From positions 91,419,747-91,483,746 of the forward strand of contig CM043954.1 in the NCBI GenBank assembly GCA_014529385.2: 64,000 nucleotides of DNA. Direction: 5' to 3'. Shown one piece after another: positions 45,063 to 57,084 of this stretch (positions within the stretch are counted from its first letter, which is position 1; each line of letters starts with the position of its first letter). The stretch is from Adiantum capillus-veneris. Taxonomy: Eukaryota; Streptophyta; Polypodiopsida; Polypodiales; Pteridaceae. A model generated the notes under the pieces. The model ran no database searches and had not been told where the DNA came from. It was given only the letters and a program-made list of their open reading frames with translations. Made by a program: the position numbers and the translations under genes.

Positions 45063-46661
45063 TGTAACATTTAATGGCCTAATAACTTATGTGTAGCGGA
45101 AATTAGCATGAACATAGTGGGCATTTCATTAGAATAGATTTCTAATGAGAATTACAAGAGTGCTTGGGTGGAGAGAGCAACAAAAAGCATAACACCTAGT
45201 TAGATAGCATCAAAAATACTTTCAAAAGAGAGAGAAATTAAGCTATTGACAACAGTTGAGGACCGGATTTGCATGGAGCCGGTCCCCCCTCCAAAAGGCT
45301 TTGTATTATGGTTTCTCCCATCAAGAGAGACATTGTACAATACAATTCTTTGTGTTCCTTCAAGACTAGCTAGTGCAATGAAGATGGAAGCTTCATGCAC
45401 TAAGCAAAACACTTAATCAAACACAACTTGAATTATCCCCGTTCTCAGACCCAAGACCTCACACACCTTCGAAGATGGTGAGAGCTAGCAGGGTATGAGA
45501 GTAGATTGAGAGGAAGAAGGAGTATCTTACAAGAAAGATGTACATCTCCTCACATAATCACTCATATTAGCATAACTTAGCTTAGTAAGTAGCTTGGTAG
45601 AGAAGATGAGCATGCATTGAAGCTTGGCTCTTGGTTGGATTTGCATCCACATGCCAAGAGAGTGTTGATGTAGGCTTCTATCTCACAAGCTTGGAGTAGG
45701 TGATGAGCTCTCCATTAAAGCTTGGGAGGAGATAGAGTATTCTTTCTTCACACATGAGCTTGTGTGTGTGTGTGTGTGTGTGTGTGATAATTCCAAGCAA
45801 AAATCAGCCCCCTCTCTCTCTTGGGCGAGCCCTTGTTGCTAATTTGGTCTGGCTTTTGCATCATTGGACCTCCCCAAGTCAAGCCAATGGGTATTAAGCA
45901 GCATAAGTGATAGCCTTCTGACATGTGTCCCCCTTTCCCCTTTTGTGAGAGCTTTAGGTAATTAAATAATTAAACTAAACTCTCATTGGACCCCTTTGCC
46001 TCCTGGCCAATAGGAATCAGGCAAGCCATGGGGCTCCTGAATGCTCATTGGACCCCTTGGGAGACTGCCCAATAGTCTTCTAGGAGACTTAATTCTCATT
46101 GGTTTCTTTTATTAAATGTTTTTAAATTAATTAAACTAGATTTTCTCTAGCTTAATTCTCATTGGTCCACTTCAAGGGTCATCCAATAAGAATTGGGCAC
46201 ACCTTGTGGCATCTGGGCTAGGGAGCTGACATGTGTCCCTCATTCCCTTTGTGTAAAGGGAGCCTGTGTGTGTGTGTGTGTGGCTTTCTCTCTCATCCCC
46301 TACCTTTAGGGCTCGCCCCCTCCCATGTAGGGATGTGCAAAGACTTTTAGGGCACACACAAAGCATCCAATTTTTCCTAGGGTTGACCTTTGGACACAAC
46401 CTTTGAATTTTGGAACCTTAGCATTTTGGAAGTCTTAATGGGATGAACCTTAGGGTCTTTTTAGCCCATTGTTGCACATGGCTCTTTTGCAGATGGCCCC
46501 CCCTTTGGATCCCTATTTTCCCTCCTTTGGATCCCTACTGTGGCCGGTCTGCTAGCTTAACCAATATTCTAGCTTTTTCTCCCGTGGTACCTCCCCACAT
46601 TAAATGATCAGTTTAATATGAGAAAATCATTTAGGAGAATTAGATATTGATTATTATGACA
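45063..46661 (-). mobile_element. Solo LTR, subfamily B, nested in T2
   Basis: Reverse-oriented relative of 9224-10792, from TGTAACATTTAATGG to TTATTATGACA, bounded by the perfect duplication TGGAA (45058-45062 and 46662-46666). 1599 bp, containing (GT)n at about 45763-45785 and 46266-46282. No internal region. Only 22 bases of T2 separate it from Copia2. Confidence 0.94.
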
Positions 46662-46756
46662 TGGAAAGTATCCTTATACTCCCCGGTACTCAACTTGAGT
46701 ATGGCCTCGGCCATGCCAAAGCTAGGAATTGGCATTTTTGAACTTGTGTACATGAT

Positions 46757-47814
46757 CTAATCTAGCTTGGTGATTGGAGGCTTTCCATCATGATCCACGT
46801 TCCATAAGTCATTAGATTCTTTGGTGTTTTTGTATCTATCACGGCTAAACATGTGATTTTGAGTCCGATTTCTCCACATATGCTGAATTTGATCATCATA
46901 AGAGACAGTCGATCTGCTTCCTTGTCCATGTTCTTCCTTTGATCTTGCATTTGACGTTGAACTTGGAAATTTTTCTCCTTCATATGCTTTCATTTTCACT
47001 TTTTTGTAGTCGAGTTCTTTGAAATAAATTTTGTAGATTCTTCTGGTATGTCAAAGATGACATATTCTTGTGGTTGCTCTGCTTCCTTTCTTTGCATTTT
47101 GGCATCATGCTCCATGATATAACGATCTATCTCACCGTTTTTTCTTTCACACTCACAAACCTCATTAGCTTCCTTCAACACCTTTATCGTAAACAAGGGA
47201 GTTATATCATAACCATCTTCATTGCAAAATTTGGTGTTGGTCATCTCATTTACGCAGACATTAAGACTCGTCAGTATTTGATCCCATCCAAAGGGTTCAA
47301 ACATTTCTTCAGGAAAAGCTTAACTTTTGTCTCTTCTTGGTCTCTATTTACAATACCATGGCTCTCCATTTCTTGGATTTTTTCATGGATTAGCACCTCC
47401 ATTTTTGGAGCATCTAGAATATGTGGTTCCATAAGAGCTCGAGCCTTTTGGATAAGCTCCTTGCACATTTGCAACCTCTCTTTTTCATACCCTGAGGATA
47501 TATTAGCCATCTATCCTCTTGGGTTTGATTGGGTTTTAGCCTAACTTCATAAGCCTTCAAAATTGCATCTAAAGGTTCAAAGACTTTTTGGACCACACTG
47601 AACCTCCTAAATTAGTCTTTGACTCTTTAGGTCCCTTTGCATTTTTCTTTCTTTCTTTCTTTCTCTCGTCTAAGCTATTCTTTTGTTTAGTCAATCTAGT
47701 TTCCAAAGCAGCTTTCTCTTGTAGCCTTTTTGCTTTTGTTTTTTTCCTTTCGGCTTTCCACATTTTACTTCCTGTTCTCATCAATATGTTCTCGATTTCT
47801 ATTTGAATAGGCAA
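46757..47814 (-). pseudogene. T2 Lys/Glu-rich region downstream of gag
   Basis: Successive minus-strand open segments (47814-47569, 47510-47271, 47304-46996, 46999-46757) encode charged sequence with a Lys-rich block near 47640 (ERKKERKKNAKG) and a helical, probably coiled-coil stretch (KERLQMCKELIQKARALMEP). No enzyme motif is visible. It continues the gag-like region after the zinc knuckles. T1 also has a charged coiled-coil stretch, but I see no residue-level similarity. Confidence 0.5.
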
Positions 47815-47923
47815 TGTGGCTTCCTCCTCAACGATTGCATTTTTAGCAGCTTCTTGAGCTTGAGTTGAGTCATCACGTTCAAAGGAATGGCGGTTTCTAC
47901 CTTGGATCTGCTTGAAGAAGGCA

Positions 47924-49586
47924 TCATGCTACAACATTCATTGTTGCTTTCCCTTTATAGTCTGGGATTTTAGCACAGTGTTGATGTAGATGGTTTCTGC
48001 CACAAAGTTCACAGAATATAATTATTTCTATTTGTGGACCATTGTTTGGACAACTTTGTGCCCAATGATCACCTCCACACTCATAGCATGGACCTTCTTG
48101 TTTCATCCAACCAATGTTTGTTCTTGATTTGTGAGGATCTTCTTTAAACCATACTCATGATTGGCTAGTACTGGTTTTTCATGGATGTGGAACATACATT
48201 GGTTGAGCGTAGTTGACTACTACTCTACCATCATTCAAAAGATGCGATTGCTGCCCTAGCATTTTTTTCATCTTTGGTTGACTTCTACACCATGGAGTGG
48301 GGTGATCACAAGTATTACATCTCCTCAATTGAGGTTGTCGTACATCTAGGTATTTTTTGTAGCCTTGGTTTATTATTCTAATCACCCCTTTGACCACTTG
48401 ATCAATGATTGATTCCCAAGGAGTTTGAACATCTTGCTTTGTGGTGGGTTGATTCTTTGGAGAAGAGGTAGTACTAGTCACATTGTTTGTATCTTCAGTC
48501 ACCTCTCCATAGGCCTTGCAATTCTCAACTAGATATAGAGCTTCTCTAGTGACTTGCTCAAACATCAAGCATCCTTTCAAATGTAGGTTATTTTTGAGAG
48601 TTTCATTCATCAAGACCTCTAAGAAGAGAAATGATAGCCTCTCATCTTGTGGTAACTCTCTCACAGGACATCTCTCTATGTATTGTTTGAAGCGAAGGAG
48701 ATCTTCCTTCACCTTTTTGTCCTTTTTTTGTTTGAATGCATAGATTGTGACAATGTGTTGTGCTTGATTCCCCTGTTTTAGAACTCCTCTTCAAATTCTT
48801 GTAAGACTTGTGCTATGCTGAGAAAATAATCCCTATTCAATGGTTGGAGCCAAGTCAAAGCTAGTCCTTCTAATGTCAATCCAAATCCCTCATACTGAGT
48901 ATGAAAATTTGCAATTTGTTCAGCTCTCAAAACTTGTTTGAAGAGTGAGACATGAGCATATGGATCCTCCGCCGACCCATTGTACTTTGTCTTGACACAT
49001 TGAGCCACTTGATATGGTCATAATCGTTGTGGTTCAGTCACTAATCTAACCATTTGTGGTCTCTTGGAAAGATGTCTCTCGTGCTCTCCTCTCATTTTGG
49101 AAAGAATTTTGGTGGAATCATCTTTGATGTGTACTCTTTCATTGTATTTGGCTGGAAGTAAGTAGAAATTGGAGTACCCTTGTATGCGTATCTTTCTAAG
49201 TCAATTGGATTGACAAGTTTGTACTCTCTTCCATACTTATCTACCATCATCAAGACTTGCACTCCGTGGGCATCCGTATACGTGAATGCATAGAGGTTCT
49301 TATGGGAGGTCAACTCTCTAGCATTGGGTTCTACACACTTGTGGAAGATATATGGATCTCCATTTGTAAACCTATACAAGCTCTCATGAGCATAATCCAT
49401 AAGAACTCGCATGGCTTCATTGGTTCTAGTGAATCTCACATTTGGTTTGTTGATCAGAGGATGATCTCCTCTAGGTACTCTCCCAATCCCCCTGTTGTTG
49501 GCATTGCAGTGTTTCTTGAGTTTTTCATGTCTATGAGTGGAGTAGAGAACCCTGGTGGTGGGTGATTTGTCATGTTTGAGGCTCAC
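47924..49586 (-). pseudogene. T2 gag-like region with extra N-terminal domain and two zinc knuckles
   Basis: Four open segments separated by stops or shifts. 49586-49092 is an N-terminal domain with the block NLYAFTYTD and VLMMVDKYGREY, which has a counterpart in T3 (55700-55640). 49008-48179 is capsid-like (PYAHVSLFKQVLRAEQI, GFGLTLEGLALTWLQPL), resembling plant gypsy gag. 48088-47975 encodes two knuckles, CYECGGDHWAQSC and CELCGRNHLHQHC. Both are CX2CX3HX4C, one residue shorter than the usual CX2CX4HX4C. No protease site follows. Inactive by stops. Confidence 0.75.
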
Positions 49587-50016
49587 TCAAAACTCTCAAG
49601 ATAGTCCTTGATAAGCCAACTTTGGCTTAATGCAACTTATCCCCTTTTTGTCCCTGATCAGGTCTCTCAAAGTTTAAGTCTTTGAGTATTTTTGGTCTCT
49701 AGAAACTGGTCTTGGGGTACCCTAAAAGTTTGGATCTAGGAAACCTAGAAGCTCTAAAACCTGGTCTTGGTGCTATTGCCTGCAAGCTTTCTTCCTGGCT
49801 ATACATGACTCAATTTGGAGTTGTGTTTCAAAAGTTAGAGCAATTTTAGTGAAATGCACTTGAAACAACACTCAAAACAGTCTCAGGACCAGAACACGAG
49901 AACTTTGGCTTGTATCTTGGTCTCGTGAAGGTATTTTTAGCTCAAACTTGAGATTTTGGATGTCCTCAAGTATGTCTACAAGATCACCAAGTCAAATGTC
50001 CCCACTATGCTGAGGT

Positions 50017-51857
50017 ACATGGATCGTGATCCATGTTTCTCTGTCAAATATTTTTCTCCAAATTTTCCCAAATTTTTACAGTGTGTAGACAAGGTCATAT
50101 GCAGGCTATATAACAAATTTTATCAAATTCTAAGGTTGAGATACATGGATCGTGATCCATGTTCAACCATATCTGGACTTGATCTCTTGGCAACTTATTG
50201 CACTCTATGTCCACAAGCTATATCTCAAATCTTTTTGGATTTGGACTTGGTTTGATAGGTCAAATGGCCATTACTAGGTTTGCACTGTGGTTTTCTGTCT
50301 ATCACCTTTTTTTCTTTCTTTTGACCCAATTTTGCTCAAATTTTTTGACAACTAGGCTTCGGGATATGTTTCCTTGTGTATGCACTATTGATCTGGAAAG
50401 TTTCAAGTTAAGCTATCACTATGGGTACATGGATCGTGATCCATGTTTAAAGTCCAAATTGACTTCTCTTGGTACCATCATATTCAACATGATTAGGAGG
50501 TCCTATGGTATCAATGTTTTTGAAAATGGACCTTTGGATTGAAAGTTAGGTCAATTCTGGCACTTTGTTAGAGTACTTGGCAGTTCTGGGCTTTTGGTTT
50601 GTTTTTTGATATCCAAATTCAGTTTTGAAAGGACCACTACACTCCTTGTGATGTCCTCTAGCTATGGTGCAATTTTGGTGTCAGTCTGTGACAAAGGAAC
50701 ATGGATTGCGATCCATGTACCTATGGGTCAGATTGCACTGAAACTTGGCACATAGCTTCCCCTTGGTCCACTGATCCCTGCTATATGGTTTTGTGTGATT
50801 TGGACTTGGTTAGGTTTGGCAAAAGTCAATCCCTAGCTCTATTTTAGGGTATTCCTCTTTGAACAGTTTTTTGCTCTTTTGACCCACTTTTGACCCACTT
50901 TTTGAACTTAAAAAAAAAAAATCTTTGGTGACTTTTGTTCACAATGGTCTCTACTACAGGTTGAAAAAGTTTATGTCCAAAAATTTCTCAGGGGTACATG
51001 GATCACGATCCATGTTCCACCACTTTTGGATCTGATCCTTGGTGTGTTGATAGCTTGTGATGTTTGTAGCTTGCTCCATTAATTTTTTTTGAATTTGGAT
51101 CAATTTTGCCCAACCAAAACTGACTTCTATAGTCTGTTGTGGCAGTTTTCACAATGTTCTATTTTTGGCTCTTTTGACCACTTTTTACAACTTTTTCCCT
51201 TATGTTTCTTTTGGGAAAGTTGTTTCAAATGGTACCCCCTATGTACTGGTCTAGTTCTTGTGCAAAATTTTAGAACAAGTACATGGATTGCGATCCATGT
51301 TTTGAATCCAAATTGACTTTTCTTGGTACCATTAGGATCATCATGTTTACTAGATGCTATGGCATTAAAATTTTTGGATTTGGACTAGTTTTTGTCATTC
51401 AAAAGAAAGTTCTTCTATCTGTCTTGCGGTTTTTGACTAGTTTCTGTATTTGGCAAGTTCGACCAACTTTTTTCAATTTTTTGACATGGTCCCATTTGGC
51501 AAAGTTGTTCCACTAGTTATCAGGGATGTAATTGTCAAAAATCAACCCCAATGATAAATGGATCACGATCCATGTTTGGCAATATTTTTTCATGAATTTT
51601 GTTATGTAGGTCTCTATTCCCTGTAGAAGACAAATCTCACCCCCTTTTTGAATTTGGATCCCAAAAAGTTGAAAAATCCCAAGTCTTTTGTTTGCAATGC
51701 CTGCTTTGCTGTTATTGCCCTAACAGCCAATTCTGATGTGATTTTTGAGTTTTTCGTTCAAGAAAACTTGATGAGATTAGTGTTCCACTGATGCTTAATG
51801 TTATTGATCACTTTTCACCAAAAATGGTCTCTGGGGTACATGGATCGCGATCCATGT
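50017..51857 (-). repeat. T2 leader: eight near-palindromes at about 280-bp intervals
   Basis: ACATGGATC-NN-GATCCATGT, with centre GT, GC or AC and at most one arm change per copy, is found at 50017, 50143, 50427, 50699, 50996, 51281, 51556 and 51838 (20 bp each). Successive spacings are 126, 284, 272, 297, 285, 275 and 282. The intervals are weakly similar tandem units (TCCAAATTGACTTYTCTTGG follows the copies at 50427 and 51281), much more diverged than the palindromes. The array lies between the T2 PBS and gag and has no gene of its own. Confidence 0.93.
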
Positions 51858-52386
51858 TACTCCACAGAATCTTGCCAAACTTTCCAAATTGCTTCTAGAT
51901 AGTCTGTTGATGCCCTTGATCCACAATTTTTTGAATTTAATTCACTTTTGAGGTCTCTACCGTCAAATTTTTAGAATTTTAAAGTTATGGTCATTTTGAC
52001 CAAAATATGGTTTTCATCCTTTTTTCCCTCAATCTTTTAGCCCAAATTTGATGGTGGTAGTTTCTACTTACACTACTCCTAAGTACTGGAATGAAACATA
52101 AAACAAAAACAAACAGAATGGTACAAAATGAAGTTAAAACGGAAAACAATACAAAACTTTGAAAGCATAGAGAAAATCGGAGAATGAAATGATTTTTCCT
52201 ATCTCACTCACAACCCTCTTTACCTCTCAAGAATAGATCTAGCAAGTCCTTCACTTCTAGACTCTAACAAGCACTAAACCCCATGTCTAGCTGCTTCACT
52301 ACTAAGGTGTAAATGAAATGGAGAGACAAATCTTAGAAAAGAATGCTCTAAATACGTACTACATCACTCACCATCTAAGGATCATA

Positions 52387-52405
52387 TCCCCGACAACGGT
52401 GCCCA
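52387..52405 (-). other. T2 primer binding site, Asp-tRNA type
   Basis: Minus-strand TGGGCACCGTTGTCGGGGA directly adjoins the 5' LTR. It resembles TGGCGCCGTTGCCGGGGA, the site complementary to plant tRNA-Asp used by many Tat/Athila-type gypsy elements, with a few changes. The chromoviruses here use a Met-type site instead. Confidence 0.75.
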
Positions 52406-53312
52406 TGTTACCTGGTCACCACGATGGACGTCTGCAACAGAGCCTTTTGGTATTAACATAATGTCAATACTTAGGAAAAAGAATCGGATGGGGTACGGAG
52501 ACTCTTTGAGATCGTCAATCTTAAGAAGTGAACCTTAACAAGAAAACGCACCAACTCAACAAGCAAACCAACACTCAATGATCAGGGAAATCTGCCTGTG
52601 TCTTTTCTCATAGCTCTAGGTCATCATGCCATTTCGGTACTCAAACGGACTCAAAATGCAACAAAACATTAGGAGGAGGTCTAGGGCACTTAGGGGCACT
52701 ATCCTACCAAGTTTGGTTGCAATCCAACAAGGTATCAAAATCAAAATCCATCATGAAAAAGGTCCTAAAAACTGCAACAAATCAGTCCAAAAAGGTCACC
52801 CTATGGTCTAGAAACTTTCTTCTATGGTCAAAACAACTATAAACAGTGATTTAGGTAGTCAAATTTGATGATTAGGCTCACTAATGTGTAGTCGCAAACC
52901 TTAACAAAATTGACAATGCTTACACTTGAATGAAAGAGCAAAGAGAGAGGAACACAATGCACATTTTGGAATTGAAAATAGATTAGGCAATCATTAGCTG
53001 TGATGATTACATGTTGGAGCAGCTTAGTAGCTCCAGTGTACGTACAACAAAGCTCCCTTCTTCTCTAAAGATAAGCCCCCTTTCACATTAAGGTTATTGA
53101 CTTTTATACCTAGGGTACTTTAAATGGCCAGTGGCCAATTCACATGGACTTTTACAAATGTCATGACAACATTACAACTCAGGTAATTGACTTGGTACTC
53201 TGGAATCAAGATTACACAGAGTATCACTACACTAGGTTGGAAACTAATAGAGTACAAATGTGGTGTTCGGCTACGTGTCTGGCCAGGTGGGCGCTCGGTC
53301 TATCTCTTAGCA
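52406..53312 (-). repeat. T2 5' LTR
   Basis: On the minus strand runs from TGCTAAGAGATAGACC to GGTAACA, 907 bp. A TATA-like TATAAAAG is at 53101-53110. Ends and order match 30791-31802 and, at the 3' end, the T1 LTR. Confidence 0.87.
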
Positions 53313-56037
53313 CCAACTTGTAGTAGCCAAATCTAAGATTGATGTTGGAGAAATATCTAGCATCTCTTTCTTCTAATTGAGTAGATACATCATTGTCTGT
53401 GCCTAAAAATTGACGTGGTTGCACAGATTTGAGCACGGCCTTCAAATCCTTCTCATGTTTGAAATCCTCTATGAGTGCTACAACAAGTGACATATGCAGG
53501 GACAACTTTAGGTGTTGGTGGTGCTCATACATCAGGAAGCATAAAATCTAAAGTATTAGCTACGGGCAAGTCTTGAGAAACTCTATCTCTTGGAAGTTTA
53601 TGTGGCATATTTTATGGTTGTAGGTTCCTCTTTCTCTTTTTGAGCTTGTGTACATGTGATACTATGTATAGGTATTACTGTTTCGTTTTTTGAACCACTA
53701 CTTGAAGGAATTGCCTCCAAGATGTTAAAAGTTTTTTTAAACGCTTTGTTTGGATCTTTTGGACAATGATGATCAAACAATTGATGCCACAGTCTGGACA
53801 ATACGCATTGACTCGAACAATTTCCATATGAGGACACTCTTTCATGAGGTGGTTGCCCCCACACTTATAGCATGGTCCCAACAGTTGTCATGGCGCTCGT
53901 GGAACTCCCCTCTGTTGGTAAGTAGGCCTTGGTCCATTAAGACTCCATGGGATATGAACAAAAGTGTTCTCTTGTCCAAACTATATCTAGTTTCTCCTGC
54001 AGCATGTGCTGCTGTTGGTGGTCCAACATGGCCAATCATGCTCCATGGTTCTGCCGCTCTCAGCTCTTCTGGTGGGTAATATGAAGGATATGCCATATGT
54101 CTACTTGGCTCTTCATAATATACAGGTATAGGCACTAAGTCTTGTTCCTCTGATTCTTCTACAGTGGGTGTATACCTCACACCTATCGATCTTGCTCCTG
54201 GGAGTGGTGGTTGTTTCTCCAAAACTAGACGTGGTCTTTCAACCCTAATTAGTCGTGGAAAATTCCTTTTTGCTGTATATCTAGGTAGTGGTGGTATTTG
54301 GGGAGGTGCTACTTGTGCCTGGGGAACATACTCTCGTTCTCGCACATAACCCTAATTGTAGTAGAACTCTTTAGTAGTGTGATTTGTCCATTTCTTTTTG
54401 AGGGTGCACCACTTTGGTGGCTTAGCCTGCGGCTTAGCAAAGTGACTAATCCTCTTCAGTACCTCCTCTATGAGTTGCTCTTGATTTACCGCTGGCTCGC
54501 TTCTTTGGGCTGATTTCATGGACTTAGTTCCACTTTGTTGAGATGATGAATCATCATCTCTATCTCTTTAATCTCCATACTTGTAGATCACCCTATTGTC
54601 TACTAGGAGTAAAGCCTCTTTAGTTAACTCATTCAGAGTTGGGATTTTCTTCATATGCAGATCCTTTTGAAGGTTTGCATTTCTAAATCCTTGGATGAAT
54701 ATCAACATGAGTCTGGATTGAGTAGGTAATTCTTCCATCAGGTAAAATTTTACGTATTGTTTCAACTGTAGGACTGCTTTCTTTACAAATTCTCCCTCTT
54801 TCTGCTTGAACTTATGGATTTGTAAGACAGTATTGTAAGCTATCCCTCTTTAAATTCCTCCACAAATTTTTCACTTCTTGGATGGTCTCAAAATCCCGTC
54901 TTTCAATAGAATCAAACCAGGTGGCAGTGTCTTCCTCTAAGGGGAGTCCAAATCCGGTAAACTGTGTATCAAAGTCTCTGACCTCTTCTACTTGGATCAC
55001 TCTCAAGAATGTTTCCATGTGGTCTCTAGGGTCTCTTTCCTCTAAATATTTTGAGTTAACCCATTTTTAAATTTGAGAAGGTTTAGCACGTCTGTGGTCT
55101 ACCAGCCTAACTGTGGAATCTCCTCGTCCCTCTCCTCTTACAGGTTCTCATTAATGTCTTGATATAGCCTCAAATGATTCTTACAACCCATATCCTCTAT
55201 AGGTTCTATCAATAGCTGGTTCCACTGCAAATCTTCTTTCCATCTTGATTCTCTTCATATAGGAGAATCCTACTATGGTCGGCATCATTGTTGGTCCCTT
55301 GCTCTCCTTGGGATAAGAGTAAGAATAAGTGGCCCTTGTAACACTATCGGTGTCACATATGATTTGATTGTAATAGGGACTTCTCCTCTTAATAATTCAT
55401 CCCTCATTATTGTGGGGTGCAACCAGGATTGCAACGTTTTAGGATTTAGGTTCAAATATGAACAAAAAATTGGCGTTTCAACCACTCTAGCTTCTCTAGT
55501 TGGAAATCTGGCCGTATCCTCCCAAGTTTCTTTTTCAAAGAGATTTGTAGACTTGCTAGGGGTAGTGTCTGGGCCCTCGGTTGCAATTGGATCTATTGGA
55601 ATTACTCCAATGCCTATCAATCTTGCTACTTCCTCTTTATCTTTTGGTGCATACTCCCATTCGTATTTGTCAACATATATTACAAGAATCCCTTCACCTG
55701 ATTCATACGAGAACAAGTATAAAGTTTTTTCCGTGCTTAACTCAAAGGTATAAGGTGCTAGACACCAAAAATATGTTTTGGCCCTACCATTCATGTACTC
55801 ATAGATTCCTACCACTCCGTGGTTGATCACTACTGTAGTCACCTTCTTGTCAAACACCAGGGTGGCCTTAGGAAGATCTATCGAAGAAGGTATTTCTGTG
55901 ATTTCAAAAACCTTCTTCCCTTTTGTAACATTGTCCCTGTATTTGTTATAGTTCTCTGGGTCCTTAACAATGAGGTAATGTATTCCCTCATCATCATGGA
56001 ATCTATCCCAATCATCATACACTAGAAGGGCTTCCAC
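53313..56037 (-). pseudogene. T3 gag-like region and RT N-terminal fragment
   Basis: 56037-55285 carries an N-terminal domain with KTLYLFSYESGEG and VIYVDKYEWEYAPKD, alignable with the T2 domain. 55018-54568 is capsid-like (DFDTQFTGFGLPLEEDTATW, LKQYVKFYLMEELP). 54345-53842 is Pro-rich. A knuckle CYKCGGNHLMKEC (CX2CX3HX4C) lies at 53872-53834, followed by a damaged second one. 53532-53313 contains the start of an RT palm (RYFSNINLRFGYYKL) that ends exactly at the T2 LTR; the C-terminal half is at 30470-30790. Protease and the N-terminal part of RT are not seen, so a deletion is likely. T3 thus had, or recently lost, a pol. Confidence 0.75.
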
Positions 56038-57084
56038 TCCTTTGGCTGGTTTTTCCTCAATACATATGCTTTTATGTCCCCTTTCATCAGTATATACCAG
56101 AGCCCCATAGGAAGTTGGTCCTTCTCAGTAAAGGGTTGTATACCTCATTTTCCAAAGGGGGTTGTTAGAGGTGCTACCACATCCCACTTGGTTTTGTTGG
56201 TTAATAATAATGTTTTGATCAGCTTGAGGTAAATAGATTGCTATGTAGAGGTGTCAGTCCCACTATTGTCCTCTATAATTGGTGCTAGTGGATCTATTCT
56301 TGCTTAGGTCACACTCTCCTGAGTAAACACTAAGCTGGCCTGGTCTCCTTGTGATCTTCGGTCTCTTTGGAGATTTCTTCCTGATCTTAAATACATTAAT
56401 TTCGTTAACACACAACTATCAATCCAAACCTTTTACCTCAAAAGTTTGCTCGATCGTTCCTTATTCAAGCTAGTATTTTAGCTCTTCAATTTGTTGGTGG
56501 CTGTTTGTACTTCAGATTTGTCTCAACTTGCTAAACCTTGTTGATGGCTATTTGTACAAAACATTAGACTTTGAAAATCTTTGTCAAACAGTGATTCTCA
56601 CTTTAGTACTACTATTCATTGTCGATTAGTATGACCTTGCGGGTAATTTTTTTCCAAATCTTGTTTTGTGGAGGATTGTCTCCCTATATATGTTCTTTAC
56701 ACTGATTTGAATTGATAAAGGAGATGTTAGATTTAGTTGAATAAATTTGGCAGGCTCAATTTAACCAAATAAGTCCTAAATCTAGCCCTTAGACATTATA
56801 CACGTATGATGTCTATTGTGCCAAATTCAGGTCAAATTCTAACAGTAGGTTCTCCCTTATATATAAAACCCAAATCCAACCTTCTTCTATGGTCTTAAGA
56901 CCTGGAATCTGGATAAATCCTTCTGAAATTGTTAGAAGATTTCTCAACTCCTCAAGCGGTTTTCTAAACCACCATATGACTCAACTTAGGTGAAACTTGG
57001 TCCTTGAGGGGGTGCTTGACCCTAGGTTAACCCTAAAGTCAACTTTGGTCTCTAAATAAGCCTTGAGACATCACACACGTATGA
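56038..57084. other. Between T3 gag and G3: no gene recognised
   Basis: Probably T3 leader or flanking DNA. Minus-strand sequence just right of 56037 is still codon-like for about 100 bases. The word ACACGTATGATGTCTAT occurs at about 56800 and 57074, the second at the edge of the G3 LTR. No LTR of the T1/T2 type was found here. Confidence 0.4.

Larger units (their letters stand above)
30791..53312 (-). mobile_element. T2: pol-less LTR element with three nested insertions
   Basis: Related LTRs (5' at 52406-53312, 3' at 30791-31802) bound an element read on the minus strand, with PBS, palindrome-rich leader, gag-like region, coiled-coil region, Gln-rich region and PPT. Skipping Copia1, Copia2 and the solo LTR leaves about 10.3 kb. 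I find no RT, RNase H or integrase in any of the exposed segments. The outer flanks are CCAAG (30786-30790) and CCAAC (53313-53317), a 4-of-5 match consistent with a decayed TSD. The flanks are the two halves of T3 RT, which confirms the boundaries independently. Confidence 0.82.

Noticed and set aside
50017-51857. Regularly spaced palindromes as a CRISPR array
   Set aside because: The spacing is about 280 bp, the intervals are themselves repeats, there are no cas genes, and the context is a plant LTR retrotransposon.
53227-53532. Continuous 101-codon frame on the minus strand
   Set aside because: It is a chimera: RT residues up to 53313, then translation of the T2 LTR. It is not a gene.
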